7,379 nt of DNA, from positions 1-7,379 of the forward strand of contig CAMOFU010000120.1 in assembly GCA_946613705.1 (NCBI GenBank). Direction: 5' to 3'. The stretch is from an uncultured Clostridia bacterium. GTDB taxonomy: Bacteria > Bacillota > Clostridia > Oscillospirales > Ruminococcaceae. Shown piece by piece: positions 5,385-7,379 of this stretch (its first letter is position 1; each line of letters opens with the position of its first letter). Below the pieces are notes generated by a model. That model had not been told where the DNA came from, searched no databases, and saw nothing but the letters and a program-made list of their open reading frames with translations. A program made the translations under genes and the position numbers.

Positions 5385-7175
5385 TTACGGGAGCATAGCA
5401 AAGTATGCCTTTGAGAACTCCTTGTAGAGAGCGCGGAACTGCTCGTCGTTGCGCTTGACATCGCTCCAGTATTCGTGTATCTCGGTCTTCTCGTCGATCT
5501 CGATGATCGTGCCCGCTATGTTGGAGCAGTGGTCGGAGATACGTTCGAGGTTTATCAGGATATCCTGGAAGATGTATCCGAGCTCAACCGTACACGAGCC
5601 CTTCTGCAAGCGGTCGATGTGGCGGTTTTTCAGCTCGATTATAAGGTTGTCCACGACCTCCTCGAGAGGCTCTACGCGGTGGGCGAGGGCAAGATCGTTT
5701 TTGATGTAGGCGCGGATGGCGGTGTGTATATTCTCGTCTATCGCCGCGCAGATGACGTTCATCTCCTTTATACCGTCCTCCGAGAAGCGATAGCCCTTTT
5801 CCTGGAGCTCCTGTGCCGACTCGATAAGGTTCACCGCGTGGTCGGAGATCCGTTCGAGGTTGCCGATAATGTGCATCATCTTCGAGACCTTGCGGCTGTC
5901 CGCCGAGGTGACAGAGGATTTGGATATCTTGACGAGATAAGCGCCGAGCCTGTCCTCATAGCGGTCGATCAGCTGTTCGCCCTCGACAACCTTTTCGGCA
6001 AGCTTCTCATCGTAATCCTGGAGCACATACAGTGCGTTGATGATCGTATCCTCGGTATGCTTTGCCATCTGCACCGCAGCGCCGCGGCAGGCCTCGACAG
6101 CGACAGAGGGGATCTTGAACAGGTTCATATCCAGCTGCGGCTCATCACCATCACCCTCGGTGCTGTCCTCATTATTCTTGTCGCGGACGATCTTCCGCGA
6201 GAGAGCAACGAGCTGGTTCGAGAAGGGCAGCAGGAAGAGCGTTATGGCGATATTGAAGATCGAGTGCCCGACGGCGATCCCGACGGGGGTTATCGTATCG
6301 TCGAAGAAATCCTTTGCAACTGTTGCTTCAAGCAGCAGTGTTATCGGCAGTATTATCAGCACGCCGATGATCTTTATGAGTATATGTATCGCGGCAACGC
6401 GCTTGGCATTTTTCTTTACGCCGATGCTCGAAAGCAGGGCGGTTACGCAGGTGCCGATGTTCAGACCCATGATGAGCGGTGCCGCCATGCCGACCGTGAG
6501 CGAGCCTGTCTGCGAGAAGGCCTGCAGGATACCGATAGACGCAGCCGAGCTCTGTATTATACCCGTGAAAGCCGCGCCGACGAGCACTCCGAGCAGAGGG
6601 TTCCTGAATGCGACGAGCATACTTTTGAAGCCCTCGCTCTCTGCCAGCGGAGCCACAGCGCCCGACATAAGGGCCATACCCGTCATCAGCACCGAGAAGC
6701 CGAGCAGTATCGAGCCGATATCCTTCTTCTTGCTCTTCTTTGACAGCATGATGAGCATTATGCCGACCAGCGCCACGAGGGGAGAGAAGGAGGAGGGCTT
6801 TAACAGCTTGAGAAAAAAATTATCGCCCTTTATGCCCGACAGGCTGAGTATCCACGCTGTCAGCGTAGTGCCTATATCGGCACCGAAGCAGACGGCGACG
6901 GTCTGTTCGAGCATCATGATGCCCGAATTCACAAGACCAACCAGCATGACGGTCACAGCGGACGATGATTGAATAGCAATAGTGATACCCATACCCAGCA
7001 AGAGACTTTTGAGCTTGCTGGAGGTGATTTTTCGCAAGGCTTTTTCGAGCTTGCCGCCCGTGAGCTTTTCAAGACTCTGGGACATCACGTTCATTCCGTA
7101 GAGGAAAAACGCAAGCCCGCCGAGCATGGTAAACACGGAGAACACATCAAACGTTTCCACAGTATTCGTACTCAT
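5385..7175 (-). CDS. Na+/phosphate cotransporter family protein with C-terminal PhoU-like domain
   Basis: This is a polytopic inner-membrane protein of the PNaS (SLC34-like) family, expected to couple Na+ to inorganic phosphate movement; substrate and direction are inferred. The 596 residues comprise two inverted transport repeats. One carries QSSSAVTVM at 69-77 with GADIGTTLTA at 98-107; the other carries QSSAASIG at 208-215 with GLNIGTCVTA at 237-246. Hydrophobic segments continue to about residue 320, then an acidic linker (about 332-350) leads to a PhoU-like helical domain (about 355-560). That domain shows the two metal-site motifs ERISDHAVN (441-449) and ERISDHCSN (544-552). The start at 7175 is preferred over an upstream one at 7217, because GAAAGG (7185-7190) lies 9 bases away and the first 14 residues of the longer form are charged and unlike the family. 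It stands alone, convergent with fhs, with its own strong promoter. No pst or pho genes are visible. Confidence 0.92.
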   Translation of the reverse strand: MSTNTVETFDVFSVFTMLGGLAFFLYGMNVMSQSLEKLTGGKLEKALRKITSSKLKSLLLGMGITIAIQSSSAVTVMLVGLVNSGIMMLEQTVAVCFGADIGTTLTAWILSLSGIKGDNFFLKLLKPSSFSPLVALVGIMLIMLSKKSKKKDIGSILLGFSVLMTGMALMSGAVAPLAESEGFKSMLVAFRNPLLGVLVGAAFTGIIQSSAASIGILQAFSQTGSLTVGMAAPLIMGLNIGTCVTALLSSIGVKKNAKRVAAIHILIKIIGVLIILPITLLLEATVAKDFFDDTITPVGIAVGHSIFNIAITLFLLPFSNQLVALSRKIVRDKNNEDSTEGDGDEPQLDMNLFKIPSVAVEACRGAAVQMAKHTEDTIINALYVLQDYDEKLAEKVVEGEQLIDRYEDRLGAYLVKISKSSVTSADSRKVSKMMHIIGNLERISDHAVNLIESAQELQEKGYRFSEDGIKEMNVICAAIDENIHTAIRAYIKNDLALAHRVEPLEEVVDNLIIELKNRHIDRLQKGSCTVELGYIFQDILINLERISDHCSNIAGTIIEIDEKTEIHEYWSDVKRNDEQFRALYKEFSKAYFAMLP

Positions 7176-7195
7176 AGCAGAATTCCTTTCGATCG

Positions 7196-7211
7196 CCTGT
7201 CGCCTGACAGG
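7196..7211 (-). promoter_or_regulatory. Hairpin in the 5' leader of the Na/Pi gene
   Basis: CCTGTC (7196-7201) and GACAGG (7206-7211) form a perfect six-pair stem with a four-base loop. On the mRNA this lies directly 5' of the GAAAGG ribosome site (7185-7190), five bases away, inside a leader of about 79 bases. It may tune ribosome access or RNA stability. There is no U-run, so it is not a terminator. Confidence 0.5.
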
Positions 7212-7261
7212 ACCCAAACTTCCAAATTATCAACTGTATCCGATCCTTCACTTACAGCTTT

Positions 7262-7290
7262 ATTATATCTGTTTATCTTCAATTTGTCAA
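7262..7290 (-). promoter_or_regulatory. Consensus sigma-A promoter of the Na/Pi gene
   Basis: Read on the minus strand, TTGACA (7290-7285) and TATAAT (7267-7262) are both perfect and separated by exactly 17 bases. The expected start is near 7255, about 79 bases before the ATG. The palindrome TCAAC-A-GTTGA (7287-7297) overlaps the -35 box and could be an operator. Confidence 0.9.
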
Positions 7291-7299
7291 CAGTTGAAA

Positions 7300-7379
7300 C
7301 ACAATTCTGCATTTTGCCGAAAACAGGCTCGGGATTTGAAAAAAAATTGAGAAAGAAGATGAATGGTGCCGCAAAGCGC
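7300..7379. other. Unassigned 3' edge of the window
   Basis: This AT-rich stretch lies upstream of the Na/Pi promoter and contains a run of eight A (plus strand) near 7340-7347. I see no convincing gene, promoter or hairpin. An ATG at 7359 on the plus strand opens a frame to the edge, but it has no well-placed ribosome site. Confidence 0.5.

Noticed and set aside
5475..6743. Long (422-codon) plus-strand open frame opposite the Na/Pi gene
   Set aside because: It is fully antisense to a clear transporter gene. Its translation is rich in Asp, Arg, Val and Tyr without any domain, it has no ribosome site, and its openness is explained by the codon bias of the real gene.
7359..7379. Start of a further plus-strand gene at the window edge
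   Set aside because: Only seven codons are visible, the purine-rich stretch is directly against the ATG rather than 6-10 bases away, and no promoter is evident.
1..7379. CRISPR array, tRNA/rRNA, insertion sequence, toxin-antitoxin or phage-defence genes
   Set aside because: I saw no regularly spaced repeats, no cloverleaf with CCA end, no transposase motif, and no small gene pair. All coding space is taken by five housekeeping or transport genes.

Overview
The window reads as an ordinary chromosomal segment of a moderately GC-rich gut-type Firmicute. Ruminococcus/Oscillospiraceae is my best guess. It rests on near-consensus sigma-A promoters with 17-bp spacers, strong GGAGG-type ribosome binding sites, formate-tetrahydrofolate ligase plus an Na/Pi-cotransporter with a PhoU-like tail, and the general look of the proteins. 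No 16S rRNA or other marker is present, so the genus is inferred, not shown.

Layout. Bases 1-119 are GC-rich, fold on paper into a nested hairpin and carry only a doubtful gene end. A promoter at 116-144 drives a branched-chain aminotransferase (ilvE, 181-1248). A 349-base gap follows. It holds three tandem ACGCAAT heptamers, a long hairpin that may terminate ilvE, a block of three further hairpins (1382-1513) and a strong extended -10 promoter. That promoter drives alanine racemase (alr, 1598-2767), followed after 31 bases by thiazole synthase (thiG, 2799-3566) and after 61 more bases by formate-tetrahydrofolate ligase (fhs, 3628-5298). A bidirectional terminator (5321-5360) separates this rightward group from a convergent Na+/phosphate cotransporter family gene (7175 down to 5385). 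That gene has a near-perfect promoter at 7262-7290 and a leader hairpin just upstream of its ribosome binding site. The last 80 bases hold nothing I can assign.

Function. The rightward genes are housekeeping enzymes: branched-chain amino acid interconversion, D-alanine for peptidoglycan, the thiazole half of thiamine, and one-carbon entry into folate. They share no obvious pathway. ilvE and alr have separate promoters that share an identical 13-base core. thiG probably rides on the alr transcript, and fhs may add a weak promoter of its own. The leftward gene is an independent inorganic-ion membrane protein.

I found no convincing undescribed multi-gene system. The points most worth a second look are the structured intergenic block before alr, the solitary thiG without thiS/thiF/thiH or a TPP riboswitch, and the 5' leader hairpin of the Na/Pi gene.
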